A DNA stretch of 64,000 nt from Methylopila sp. 73B (GTDB lineage Bacteria; Pseudomonadota; Alphaproteobacteria; Rhizobiales; Methylopilaceae), in contig NZ_JAFV01000001.1 of NCBI RefSeq assembly GCF_000526315.1, forward strand, positions 3,226,501 to 3,290,500, in the 5' to 3' direction. A model generated the notes under the pieces. That model was not told where the DNA came from, ran no database searches, and saw nothing but the letters and a program-made list of their open reading frames with translations. The stretch's first letter is position 1; every line of letters starts with the position of its first letter. The translations under genes were made by a program, and so were the position numbers. Below are positions 15,299-23,237 of this stretch, one piece after another.

Positions 15299-18067
15299 TC
15301 AGCCGTCCGGGACGAGCGCGGCGGCGGCCTGCGTCGGTCCCGCGACGGCGGGGCGCGCGGCGGCGAGCGCCGCTTTGAGCGCTTCGGCGTCGTACGGCTT
15401 CCGCAGTAGAAGCGGCGCGTCGCCGTCAACCTCGGGCGCGAGGTCGCTGCCGGTGGCGAAGATCACGCCGACCCCGGGCCGCAGCTCTCGCGCGCGCGCC
15501 GCGAAGGCGCCGCCCGAGACACCGGGAAGCCCGAGATCGGTCATCAACACATCCACGGGCATCGTCTGAAGCGCCGCGTCCGCCTCTTCCGCGCTGCCGG
15601 CCTCGACGACAACGTGGCCGAAGCCCTGAAGCATTTCCGCCGCGTTCGCGCGGATCAGCGCGTCATCCTCGACCAGCAGGACGGTCAACGGCGCGGCGTC
15701 CGCGAGCGCGCCGGCAGGCTCGACAGCGGCGGTCTCCGAATCAGGCTCAGCGGCCTGCGTCCGCTGAGCCTGATTCGCCAGCACGTGCCGGATTTTCCGC
15801 GCCAGCGCCTCCCGGGCGTAGGGCTTCGACAGCAGCTCGACGCCCGCGTCGAGCCGGCCGCCGTGCACGATCGAATTTTCGGTGTAGCCCGAGGTGAACA
15901 GCACCGCGAGGTTCGGCAGGCGCAGGCGCGCCCTGCGGGCGAGTTCGGGGCTCTTCAGCGTTCCCGGCATCACGACGTCGGTGAACAGCAGGTCGATCGG
16001 AACGCCGCTTTCAACCACGCTCAGCGCGCTCGCGGCGTCCTTGGCGGTCAGCACTCGGTAGCCGAGGTCGCCGAGCGTTTCGACGACGGTGGCGCGGACC
16101 TCCTCGTCGTCCTCCGCCACCAGGATCGTCTCGGTTCCGCCGCGCACCGGCGTCCCGTCCAGCGCGACCTGCACGTCCTCGACCTGGTCCGCTCGCGGCA
16201 GATAGAGCTTCACGGCGGTGCCCTGGCCCGGCTCGCTGTAGAGCTTGATGTGGCCGCCGGACTGCTTCACGAAACCATAGACCATCGACAGCCCGAGCCC
16301 CGTCCCCTTGCCCTCAGGCTTTGTCGAGAAGAACGGCTCGAACACCTGCTCGAGCACCTCCGGCGTCATGCCGGAGCCGGTGTCGCTGACGGCCACCAGC
16401 ACGTACTGGCCCGCCGTCGCCTCGCTGTGACGCCGCGCATAGTCCGCGTCGAGCACGGCGTTGCCGGCCTCGATCGTCAGCTTGCCGGCGCCATTCATCG
16501 CGTCGCGGGCGTTGATGGCGAGGTTCAGGATCGCGGTCTCGATCTGCGTGGGATCGATCAGCGTGTTCCAGAGATCGGCGCTTGCGACGGTCTCGACCTC
16601 GACGGCCTCGCCGATGGAGCGCCGCAGCATGTCGTCCATGCCCGCGATCAGGCGGCCGACGTTCACCACCTTAGGCGCCAGGGGCTGCCGGCGGCCGAAA
16701 GCCAAGAGCTGGCTCGCAAGCTTCGCGCCGCGCGCCACGCCGGCGAGCGCGTTGGCCACCCGCCGTTCGCCGCGCTCGTTGCCCGCCACGTCCCGGGTGA
16801 GCAGTTGGAGATTGCCCGAGATGACCTGGAGCAGGTTGTTGAAATCGTGGGCGACGCCTCCGGTGAGCTTTCCGATCGTCTCCATCTTCTGCGCCTGCTG
16901 AAGCGCCCGCTCGGCCTGCCTTCGGTCCGCGATCTCGGATGCGACCCTGGCTTCGAGCGTTTCGTTGAGCTGACGGAGCTGCTCCTCGGCCCGCGCCCGG
17001 TGCCGCAGTTGGCGTTCGAGCTGGGCGAACAGGCGCGCGTTGTCGATCGCGACCGCCGCCTGGCCCGCGAGGCTCAGCAGGCTCGCCTCCGCCGCCGCGT
17101 CGAACCGCGCCGGCTCGCCATGACCGAAGAGAAGCGCGCCGATCGCCTCGCCCGACCGCGACTTGACCGGCACTGCGAGATAGCTGCGGACGGGCAGGTG
17201 CCCGTCCGGCATCCCGGCGTGGGGGGCGTTGCGGCCGTAGCGCGCGTCTCGGGTGACGTCATCCGACCGCACGACGGTTTCGCCGCCGAAGGTGGGGGCG
17301 AACAGCGCGGTGTTCCGAGGTTGCGGAAAGCTCGCGAAGGCCTCCGGGTCGGCGCCGGACAGGGCGTACAGCCTGTAGCCCTCTCCGCGCTCGTCCCTGG
17401 TATTGTAGAAGAACGCGCCGAACTCCGCGCCTGTGAGGGCGACGCCCGCGTCCACGATGGTCTGGGCGACGCGCTCCACGTCGAGCTCGGACGTGATGGC
17501 GACGCCGGCCCGGTTGACCGTCGCCAGCGCGTCGGTGCGCGCTTTCAGAGCCGCAAGCGCGTCCTGCTCGCGTCGGGCCGCCAGCACGCCCTCGGTCACC
17601 TCGGTGGTGATGCAGAGCAGGCCGTCGATCGCGCCGCCGGCTCCGCGCAGCGGCGTGAACGAGAAGGTGAACCAGGTGTCGACAAGATGGCCCGCCCGCA
17701 TCATCGGGATCGGCAGGTTCTCGAACAGGGCCGGCTCGCCGTTCAGCACGCTCGCAATCGTGCCGCCGAACTGGGCCCAGACATCGGACCACACCTCCGA
17801 AAACGGCCGGCCGAGGGCGCCGGGGTGGCGCTCCGGGAAGATCGGCACGTAGGCGTCGTTGTAGAGGAACGCGAGATCCGGTCCCCAGGCCACGTACATC
17901 GACTGGCGGGACGCCAACATCGTGTCGACGTGGGATCGCAGAGCGCCAGGCCAGGCGTCGACAGGGCCGAGGCCCGCGGCCTCGAAACCCGGGACACGCA
18001 TCAAGCGGCCGACGTCGCCTCCCGCGGGGGGCCAATCCGAAGCGACGGGTCCTGTCATAGAGCTCAT
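15299..18067 (-). CDS. Hybrid sensor histidine kinase with PAS, GAF and two receiver domains
   Basis: A 922-residue soluble signalling kinase. Order: PAS-like domain (about 40-160), GAF domain (about 180-345), coiled-coil (348-395), HisKA with phospho-acceptor His407 (GGVAHDFNNLLQ), HATPase_c with N box NLAINARDAM and G boxes DTGSGM and GTGLGLSM (about 505-625), receiver 1 with Asp697 (FTDVVMPG) and receiver 2 with Asp844 (MTDLGLPG). No transmembrane helix, so the signal is cytoplasmic. The start at 18067 has AAGGACGG about 7 bp upstream on its strand. No separate response regulator is adjacent. It converges on the sigma-factor operon. Confidence 0.93.
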   Translation of the reverse strand: MSSMTGPVASDWPPAGGDVGRLMRVPGFEAAGLGPVDAWPGALRSHVDTMLASRQSMYVAWGPDLAFLYNDAYVPIFPERHPGALGRPFSEVWSDVWAQFGGTIASVLNGEPALFENLPIPMMRAGHLVDTWFTFSFTPLRGAGGAIDGLLCITTEVTEGVLAARREQDALAALKARTDALATVNRAGVAITSELDVERVAQTIVDAGVALTGAEFGAFFYNTRDERGEGYRLYALSGADPEAFASFPQPRNTALFAPTFGGETVVRSDDVTRDARYGRNAPHAGMPDGHLPVRSYLAVPVKSRSGEAIGALLFGHGEPARFDAAAEASLLSLAGQAAVAIDNARLFAQLERQLRHRARAEEQLRQLNETLEARVASEIADRRQAERALQQAQKMETIGKLTGGVAHDFNNLLQVISGNLQLLTRDVAGNERGERRVANALAGVARGAKLASQLLAFGRRQPLAPKVVNVGRLIAGMDDMLRRSIGEAVEVETVASADLWNTLIDPTQIETAILNLAINARDAMNGAGKLTIEAGNAVLDADYARRHSEATAGQYVLVAVSDTGSGMTPEVLEQVFEPFFSTKPEGKGTGLGLSMVYGFVKQSGGHIKLYSEPGQGTAVKLYLPRADQVEDVQVALDGTPVRGGTETILVAEDDEEVRATVVETLGDLGYRVLTAKDAASALSVVESGVPIDLLFTDVVMPGTLKSPELARRARLRLPNLAVLFTSGYTENSIVHGGRLDAGVELLSKPYAREALARKIRHVLANQAQRTQAAEPDSETAAVEPAGALADAAPLTVLLVEDDALIRANAAEMLQGFGHVVVEAGSAEEADAALQTMPVDVLMTDLGLPGVSGGAFAARARELRPGVGVIFATGSDLAPEVDGDAPLLLRKPYDAEALKAALAAARPAVAGPTQAAAALVPDG

Positions 18068-18271
18068 GTGGTCCGTCCTTCGCGAGGCCCGTGAAGGTGC
18101 CGGGGGCGGGGCAGGCTCGATCGTCGAGGCGCAGGCGCCCCGGGACGCGCGCGACATCCCATCGAACCAGTTAGCGCCTGCGGCCCCCACTCGTCCAGAT
18201 CGAGGCAATTACTTGATAAACATGGATGTCCGAGATCCTCCACCGCGCGCTTGCGGCTTTGCGGCGGCATG

Positions 18272-18306
18272 AAAAAGCCCGCCGGCGTCGCCGCCGGCGG
18301 GCTTTC
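18272..18306 (-). terminator. Rho-independent terminator behind pnp
   Basis: AAAGCCCGCCGGC pairs with GCCGGCGGGCTTT around a 6-base loop, with an A run on the + strand side that becomes a T run at the 3' end of the leftward transcript. It lies 26 bp past the pnp stop and ends the rimP-to-pnp operon. Confidence 0.88.
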
Positions 18307-18331
18307 AATCATCGGTCAGCGCGAGGCCTGA

Positions 18332-20557
18332 TTACTCAGCCGCCTCTTCGCGACGACGACGACCGCCGCTGCGACGACCGCCCGAGCGCTCCTCGCCGCC
18401 CTCGGAGGCCTCGGCCGCCGGGGCTTCGCCGCCATCGGCGCCGCCCTTGCCCTCGAGGTCTTCGCCGGTCTCCTGGTCGACGACCTTCATGGACAGGCGG
18501 GTCTTGCCGCGGTCGTCGAAGCCCATGAGCTTTACCTTGACCTTGTCGCCCTCCTTGAGGACGTCCGAGACCTTGGCGACGCGCTCGCGCGAGATCTGCG
18601 ACACATGGACGAGGCCGTCCTTCGCGCCGAAGAAGTTCACGAAGGCGCCGAACTCGACGACCTTCACGACGGTGCCGTCATAGACGACGCCGACTTCCGG
18701 GTCGGACGCAATCGAGCGGATCCAGTTCAGCGCGGCCTTGATGGCCTTGCCGTCCGAGGAGGCGACCTTCACGGTGCCGTCGTCCTCGATGTTCACCTTG
18801 GCGCCGGTCTTCTCCACGATCTCGCGGATGACCTTGCCGCCGGTGCCGATCACTTCCCGGATCTTGTCGGTCGGGATCTTGATGACCTCGATGCGCGGCG
18901 CGTACTCGCCGAGCTCGGTGCGGCCGGCTTCGATCGCCTTCGACATCTCAGTGAGGATGCCGAGACGGCCGTCCTTCGCCTGGGCGAGGGCGACCTTCAT
19001 GATCTCCTCGGTGATTCCGGCGATCTTGATGTCCATCTGGAGCGCGGTGACGCCCTGATCGGTGCCGGCGACCTTGAAGTCCATGTCGCCGAGGTGATCC
19101 TCGTCGCCGAGGATGTCGGAGAGCACCGCGAACTTCTCACCCTCGAGGATGAGGCCCATCGCAATGCCCGCGACCGGGCGCTTCAGCGGCACGCCCGCGT
19201 CCATGGCCGAGAGCGAGGCGCCGCAGACCGACGCCATCGAGGACGAGCCGTTTGACTCGGTGATCTCGGACACGATGCGGAGCGTGTAGGGGAACTCCGT
19301 CACTTCCGGCAGCATCGGGTGGATCGCCCGCCAGGCGAGCTTGCCGTGGCCGACTTCACGACGGCCGGGCGCGCCCATGCGGCCGGTCTCGCCCACCGAG
19401 TAGGGCGGGAAGTTGTAGTGGAGCAGGAAGCGCTCCTTGTAGGTGCCCGACAGCGCGTCGATGAACTGCTCGTCCTCGCCGGTGCCGAGCGTCGCGACCA
19501 CGAGGGCCTGCGTCTCGCCGCGGGTGAAGATCGCCGAACCGTGCGTGCGCGGCAGGACGCCGACTTCCGCGAGGATCGGGCGGACGGTCGTGAGGTCGCG
19601 GCCGTCGATGCGGATCTTGTCGTCCAGGATGCCCCAACGGACGATCTTGGCCTCGAGCTCCTTGAACACCGCGCCGAGCTTGAGCGGCTCGACCGGGTTC
19701 TCGACGCCTTCGCCGGAGAGGGCGGCGAGCGCCTTCTTCTTGGCGGCGGAGACGGCGTCCTGGCGATCCTGCTTGCGCTTGATCTTGTAGGCGTCGCGGA
19801 GGTCGGCCTCGACCAGCTCGCGGAGCTTGGCCTCAAGTTCGGACACGTCGGCGACCTGATGGTCGCGCGGCTCCTTGGCGGCCTTCTCGGCCAGGCGGAT
19901 GATCGCCTCGATCACCGGCTGGAAGCCGGCGTGGCCGAACATCACGGCGCCGAGCATAACGTCCTCGGAGAGCTCCTTGGCTTCCGACTCCACCATCAGC
20001 ACCGCGTCCTGGGTGCCGGCGACCACGAGGTCAAGCGCCGAGGAGCTCATGCGGTCCTGAACCGGGTTCAGGACGTACTCGCCGTCGATGTAGCCGACGC
20101 GCGCGCCGCCGATCGGGCCCATGAAGGGCACGCCCGAGAGCGTCAGCGCGGCGGAGGCGCCGACCATGCCCACGATGTCGGCGTCGTTCTCGAGGTCGTA
20201 GGAGAGAACCGTGATGACGACCTGCGTCTCGTTCTTGTACCCGTCGGCGAACAGCGGACGGATCGGGCGGTCGATCAGGCGGGAGGTCAGCGTGTCCTTC
20301 TCGGTCGGACCACGCTCACGCTTGAAGTAGCCGCCCGGGATGCGGCCGGCGGCGTAGTACTTCTCGGTGTAGTTCACGGTCAGCGGGAAGAAGTCGATGC
20401 CGGGCTTCGGCGACTTCGCCGACACGGCGGTCGCGAGCACGGTGGTGTCGCCGTAGGTCACGAGGACGGCGCCGTCGGCCTGGCGGGCGACATGCCCGGT
20501 CTCGAGCGTCAGCGTGCGGCCGGCCCACTCGATCTTTTCGCGGTGGATCTCAAACAT
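18332..20557 (-). CDS. pnp: Polyribonucleotide nucleotidyltransferase (PNPase)
   Basis: A 741-residue phosphorolytic 3'-5' exoribonuclease and degradosome component. Two RNase PH domains surround an alpha-helical linker (first about 5-225, second about 320-540), followed by a KH domain ([20 protein letters not shown]) and an S1 domain ([33 protein letters not shown]). The C-terminal 35 residues are a Gly/Arg/Glu-rich tail ([17 protein letters not shown]) that may bind RNA or RNase E. It is the last gene of the operon, separated from rpsO by an unusually long 332-bp leader. Confidence 0.97.
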   Translation of the reverse strand: MFEIHREKIEWAGRTLTLETGHVARQADGAVLVTYGDTTVLATAVSAKSPKPGIDFFPLTVNYTEKYYAAGRIPGGYFKRERGPTEKDTLTSRLIDRPIRPLFADGYKNETQVVITVLSYDLENDADIVGMVGASAALTLSGVPFMGPIGGARVGYIDGEYVLNPVQDRMSSSALDLVVAGTQDAVLMVESEAKELSEDVMLGAVMFGHAGFQPVIEAIIRLAEKAAKEPRDHQVADVSELEAKLRELVEADLRDAYKIKRKQDRQDAVSAAKKKALAALSGEGVENPVEPLKLGAVFKELEAKIVRWGILDDKIRIDGRDLTTVRPILAEVGVLPRTHGSAIFTRGETQALVVATLGTGEDEQFIDALSGTYKERFLLHYNFPPYSVGETGRMGAPGRREVGHGKLAWRAIHPMLPEVTEFPYTLRIVSEITESNGSSSMASVCGASLSAMDAGVPLKRPVAGIAMGLILEGEKFAVLSDILGDEDHLGDMDFKVAGTDQGVTALQMDIKIAGITEEIMKVALAQAKDGRLGILTEMSKAIEAGRTELGEYAPRIEVIKIPTDKIREVIGTGGKVIREIVEKTGAKVNIEDDGTVKVASSDGKAIKAALNWIRSIASDPEVGVVYDGTVVKVVEFGAFVNFFGAKDGLVHVSQISRERVAKVSDVLKEGDKVKVKLMGFDDRGKTRLSMKVVDQETGEDLEGKGGADGGEAPAAEASEGGEERSGGRRSGGRRRREEAAE

Positions 20558-20889
20558 GCAAAATCAGTCCTTGCGGTCTGGAACCGTCAAGGAGGCCGTC
20601 GGGCGTCGTGAAGGCCATGGGCAAGACGGCGCGGCGCTTCTCCGCGAACTCGGACCGTCGTCTCGCGACGTCGGCCGGGAAAGCGCCCTGCGATCCTGCC
20701 CCATGACGTTCGGGCCCGATGGCGTCCCGGGTCCCTTCGTTCGTGGCGTGAGCCGGCGCCCCATGCGCCGACCACCCTTATCGTCTTGGTCGCCTCGGGA
20801 GGCCGCGGTCTGCGGTCTCCGCCATGCTCGTCTCACCGTCGCATGACAGGCGGATGGCGGTCGATCGGCGACCGCCCTTCAGCGTGGCG
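20558..20889 (-). promoter_or_regulatory. Long pnp leader with hairpins
   Basis: No convincing gene is present in these 332 bp. On the leftward transcript two stem-loops stand out: GGCGGTCG/CGACCGCC at 20856-20876 with a 5-base loop, just after rpsO, and a 9-bp stem with one mismatch (GGAGGCCGC/GCGGTCTCC) at 20798-20820. In E. coli the pnp leader carries an RNase III hairpin used for autoregulation; whether these play the same role is inference. A separate pnp promoter may also lie here. Confidence 0.5.
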
Positions 20890-21159
20890 TCAGCGGCGGA
20901 TGCCGAGACGCTCGATCAGGCTCTGGTACCGAGCATGATCCTTGCCCTTCACGTAATCCAGCAGCGAACGGCGCTGGCTGACGAGCTTGAGCAGGCCGCG
21001 ACGCGAGTGGTTGTCCTTCGCGTGGCTCTTGAAGTGGCCGGTCAGGTTGGAGATGCGCTCGGTGAGGATCGCGACCTGGACTTCCGGCGAGCCGGTGTCG
21101 CCCTGCTTGGTGGCGTACTCGGAGACGAGCTCCTGCTTGCGTTCTGGAGTGATCGACAT
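20890..21159 (-). CDS. rpsO: 30S ribosomal protein S15
   Basis: An 89-residue small-subunit protein that binds the central domain of 16S rRNA. The family signature is complete: [36 protein letters not shown] and [13 protein letters not shown]. The length is exactly the usual 89 residues. It lies 42 bp after truB and before pnp, the standard bacterial order. Confidence 0.98.
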   Translation of the reverse strand: MSITPERKQELVSEYATKQGDTGSPEVQVAILTERISNLTGHFKSHAKDNHSRRGLLKLVSQRRSLLDYVKGKDHARYQSLIERLGIRR

Positions 21160-21201
21160 CGGGTCTCTCTCGTTCGATCGGTTTTAGTCGTCGCCCGACC
21201 C

Positions 21202-22131
21202 TCAAGGCCGCGCGATGTGGAAGATGCGTCGGGGATGAAGTTCGCCGCGTTCGATCTCGCCGAGCGCGATCAACGCGCCGTCGGTCGTCACGGAGACCGT
21301 ACCTTGGAAGGTCGGGGCATCCCGTCCGCGCAGCAGCACCGGTTGCCCATTGAGCAGCCGAGCCGCCTCCGCCCGATTGACGGCGAGCGCCGGGATGTCG
21401 TCCAGCGCCGTCTCGACCGGAAGCAGAGCGTCAGCGAGACCATGCTCGCCGGCGGCACCCTGTCGCAATTGCTCCAGTTCGTCCAGTGAAATCGCGTCGT
21501 CCTCGGTGAACCCGCCGACCACCGTGCGCCTCAGCGCCGTGACGTGGCCGCGGCTTCCGAGCGCGCGTCCCATGTCGCGGGCGAGCGCGCGGACATAGGT
21601 GCCCTTGCCGCATTCGGCCTCGAACACCGAGCGGTCCGGCGCCGGGGTCTCGACCAGATCCAGCCGGTGCACCTCGATGGTGCGCGCCGCGAGCTCGACC
21701 TCTTCGCCCTCGCGTGCGAGATCGTAGGCGCGCTGGCCGTCGATCTTGATCGCGGAGAACTTCGGCGGCGTCTGCTCGATCGAGCCATGGAACGACGGCA
21801 GCAGCGCGCGGATCTGCTCCGCCGTCGGCCGAACGTCCGAGGTCGCGATCGGCTCGCCTTCCGCGTCGTCGGTGTCGGTCTCGACGCCCCACAGCACTTC
21901 GAAACGGTAGATTTTTCGGCTGTCCATCACGAAGGGCACGGTCTTGGTCGCTTCGCCGAAGGCGATCGGAAGGATGCCCGAGGCGAGCGGATCGAGCGTG
22001 CCGGCGTGGCCCGCCTTCTTCGCTTGGTAGAGCCAACGCGCCTTCGACACCGCATGGGTCGAGGTGACGCCGACAGGCTTGTCGAGGATCAGCCAGCCGG
22101 AGATCTCAAGGCCCTTCTTACGCCGCGACAT
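21202..22131 (-). CDS. truB: tRNA pseudouridine(55) synthase
   Basis: A 309-residue enzyme that makes pseudouridine 55 in the T-loop of tRNAs. The catalytic Asp47 lies in GHAGTLDPLASGIL, and the N-terminal SGWLILDKPVGVTS motif is intact. The C-terminal extension (about residues 240-309) is typical of alphaproteobacterial TruB. It follows the DUF559 cassette and precedes rpsO. Its start at 22131 is 40 bp from the cassette's left inverted repeat, so the cassette is now part of its leader or separates it from rbfA. Confidence 0.96.
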   Translation of the reverse strand: MSRRKKGLEISGWLILDKPVGVTSTHAVSKARWLYQAKKAGHAGTLDPLASGILPIAFGEATKTVPFVMDSRKIYRFEVLWGVETDTDDAEGEPIATSDVRPTAEQIRALLPSFHGSIEQTPPKFSAIKIDGQRAYDLAREGEEVELAARTIEVHRLDLVETPAPDRSVFEAECGKGTYVRALARDMGRALGSRGHVTALRRTVVGGFTEDDAISLDELEQLRQGAAGEHGLADALLPVETALDDIPALAVNRAEAARLLNGQPVLLRGRDAPTFQGTVSVTTDGALIALGEIERGELHPRRIFHIARP

Positions 22132-22170
22132 GGCGATCGTCCTTCCGGCTAGGATTGGCGAAGGAGGCGG

Positions 22171-22203
22171 GGGCCTTCACCTCTCCCCGGCGGGGAGAGG
22201 TCG
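22171..22203. repeat. Left 33-bp terminal inverted repeat of the DUF559 cassette
   Basis: This 33-base stretch is a perfect reverse complement of 22599-22631. It contains its own small palindrome (CCTCTCCCC GGGGAGAGG), so each end can fold alone or pair with the other. Confidence 0.92.
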
Positions 22204-22228
22204 CGAGCGCGGCGAGCGGGCGAGGGGG

Positions 22229-22573
22229 ATGGAACGTTTCAGAACGCGCGCTCAAGCTTTGAGGGCGAAGCAGACAAGCGCCGAAGCCGGATTGTGGCAG
22301 GCGCTCAGAGGCAGGCGCCTCGCGTCCTGGAAATTCCGCCGCCAGCATCCAATCGATGGCTACGTCGTCGATTTCGTCACGATCGCCGGAAAACTGATCG
22401 TCGAGGTTGACGGCGCAACCCATGGAACGCCCGCCGAAATTGCGCGCGACGACTTTCGAACCGCGCGGCTCGAGGGTTGCGGCTTCTTTGTCGTGCGAGT
22501 CACGAACGCCGACGTCTACGAAAATCTCGATGGCGTGCTGTCGGCGATCGACGCTCAACTTCAAGGAGGATAA
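22229..22573 (+). CDS. DUF559 endonuclease-like protein inside an inverted-repeat cassette
   Basis: A 114-residue protein of the DUF559 family, which has a PD-(D/E)xK/Vsr-like nuclease fold. The predicted catalytic residues are Asp48 in YVVDFV and Glu59 with Asp61 in KLIVEVDG, followed by His65 and the C-terminal FFVVRVTNADV strand. The ATG at 22229 has GAGGGGG just upstream. It reads against the surrounding rbfA-truB operon. Perfect 33-bp inverted repeats sit 25 bp before its start and 25 bp after its stop. It looks like a small mobile or REP-associated cassette; its activity and target are unknown. Confidence 0.86.
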   Translation: MERFRTRAQALRAKQTSAEAGLWQALRGRRLASWKFRRQHPIDGYVVDFVTIAGKLIVEVDGATHGTPAEIARDDFRTARLEGCGFFVVRVTNADVYENLDGVLSAIDAQLQGG

Positions 22574-22598
22574 AGCCCCCTCACCCGGCCCTGCGGGC

Positions 22599-22631
22599 CG
22601 ACCTCTCCCCGCCGGGGAGAGGTGAAGGCCC
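22599..22631. repeat. Right 33-bp terminal inverted repeat of the DUF559 cassette
   Basis: Perfect reverse complement of 22171-22203. Just inside it (22583-22600) a second small palindrome, CCGGCCCTGCGGGCCG, lies next to the repeat, the compound layout typical of REP-type elements. Confidence 0.92.
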
Positions 22632-22662
22632 GCGCCTGATCCGGCTCCGATCGGCGCCTCGC

Positions 22663-23094
22663 TCACCGGGCGTCCTCCGGGCCGTCCGTCGACGCGTCGT
22701 CGTCGGGCTCGAGGTCGCGCTTCACCTCAGGCGAGCGCAGCAGAGCGTCGATCTGGGCGCCGCGGTCGAAGCTCTCGTCGACGCGGAAGCGGATGTCGGG
22801 CGCCGACTTCAGCTCGAGCCGCTTCACCACCAGCATGCGGATCTGCTTACGATTGGCGTCGAGCGCGGCGAGCACCTTCTTAACGTCCTTGCCGCCCAGC
22901 GGCATGACGTAGGCGGTCGCGAGCTTGAGGTCCGGCGTCATCCGCACCTCGGGCACCGTGACGACGTGCTTCTCCAGGACGGGATCAGGGATCTCGCGCC
23001 GCTGCAGCACGTCGGCCAGCGCATGGCGCACGAGTTCGCCCACGCGGAGCATGCGTTGCGACGGGGCTTTCGAGCCCCCGGAAGTGCGGGACAT
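22663..23094 (-). CDS. rbfA: 30S ribosome-binding factor A
   Basis: A 143-residue KH-fold protein needed for late maturation of 16S rRNA and cold adaptation. Family segments are [40 protein letters not shown] and [27 protein letters not shown]. The acidic C-terminal tail is variable in the family. It follows infB by 143 bp, with a hairpin terminator-like structure between. In other genomes it is directly followed by truB; here the DUF559 cassette intervenes. Confidence 0.95.
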   Translation of the reverse strand: MSRTSGGSKAPSQRMLRVGELVRHALADVLQRREIPDPVLEKHVVTVPEVRMTPDLKLATAYVMPLGGKDVKKVLAALDANRKQIRMLVVKRLELKSAPDIRFRVDESFDRGAQIDALLRSPEVKRDLEPDDDASTDGPEDAR

Positions 23095-23186
23095 TTGTCT
23101 TGTTCCTCAAGCGCCTATGCGGCGGCCGGAATGATCGGCTGCGCCGTCAGGGCCGGGATCGGACCGGCCGTGAGCGGATAAACGAA

Positions 23187-23212
23187 CGACCCGCGGCGTG
23201 AGCCGCGGGTCG
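23187..23212 (-). terminator. Terminator-like hairpin between infB and rbfA
   Basis: A perfect 11-bp stem, CGACCCGCGGC/GCCGCGGGTCG, with a GTGA (or TCAC) loop. On the leftward transcript it is followed by TTCGTTT. It could partially terminate or stabilise the upstream nusA-infB message within the operon. Confidence 0.7.
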
Positions 23213-23237
23213 CAAACGGTTCGAGCGTCGGACGCGT

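Noticed and set aside
15614-18094. Open frame of 826 codons opposite the hybrid kinase
   Set aside because: Antisense shadow of a gene with complete kinase and receiver motifs; composition is Arg-rich and no domain is recognisable.
19319-20611. Open frame of 430 codons opposite pnp, and a similar one opposite nusA
   Set aside because: Shadows of certain genes; no ribosome binding site or motif.
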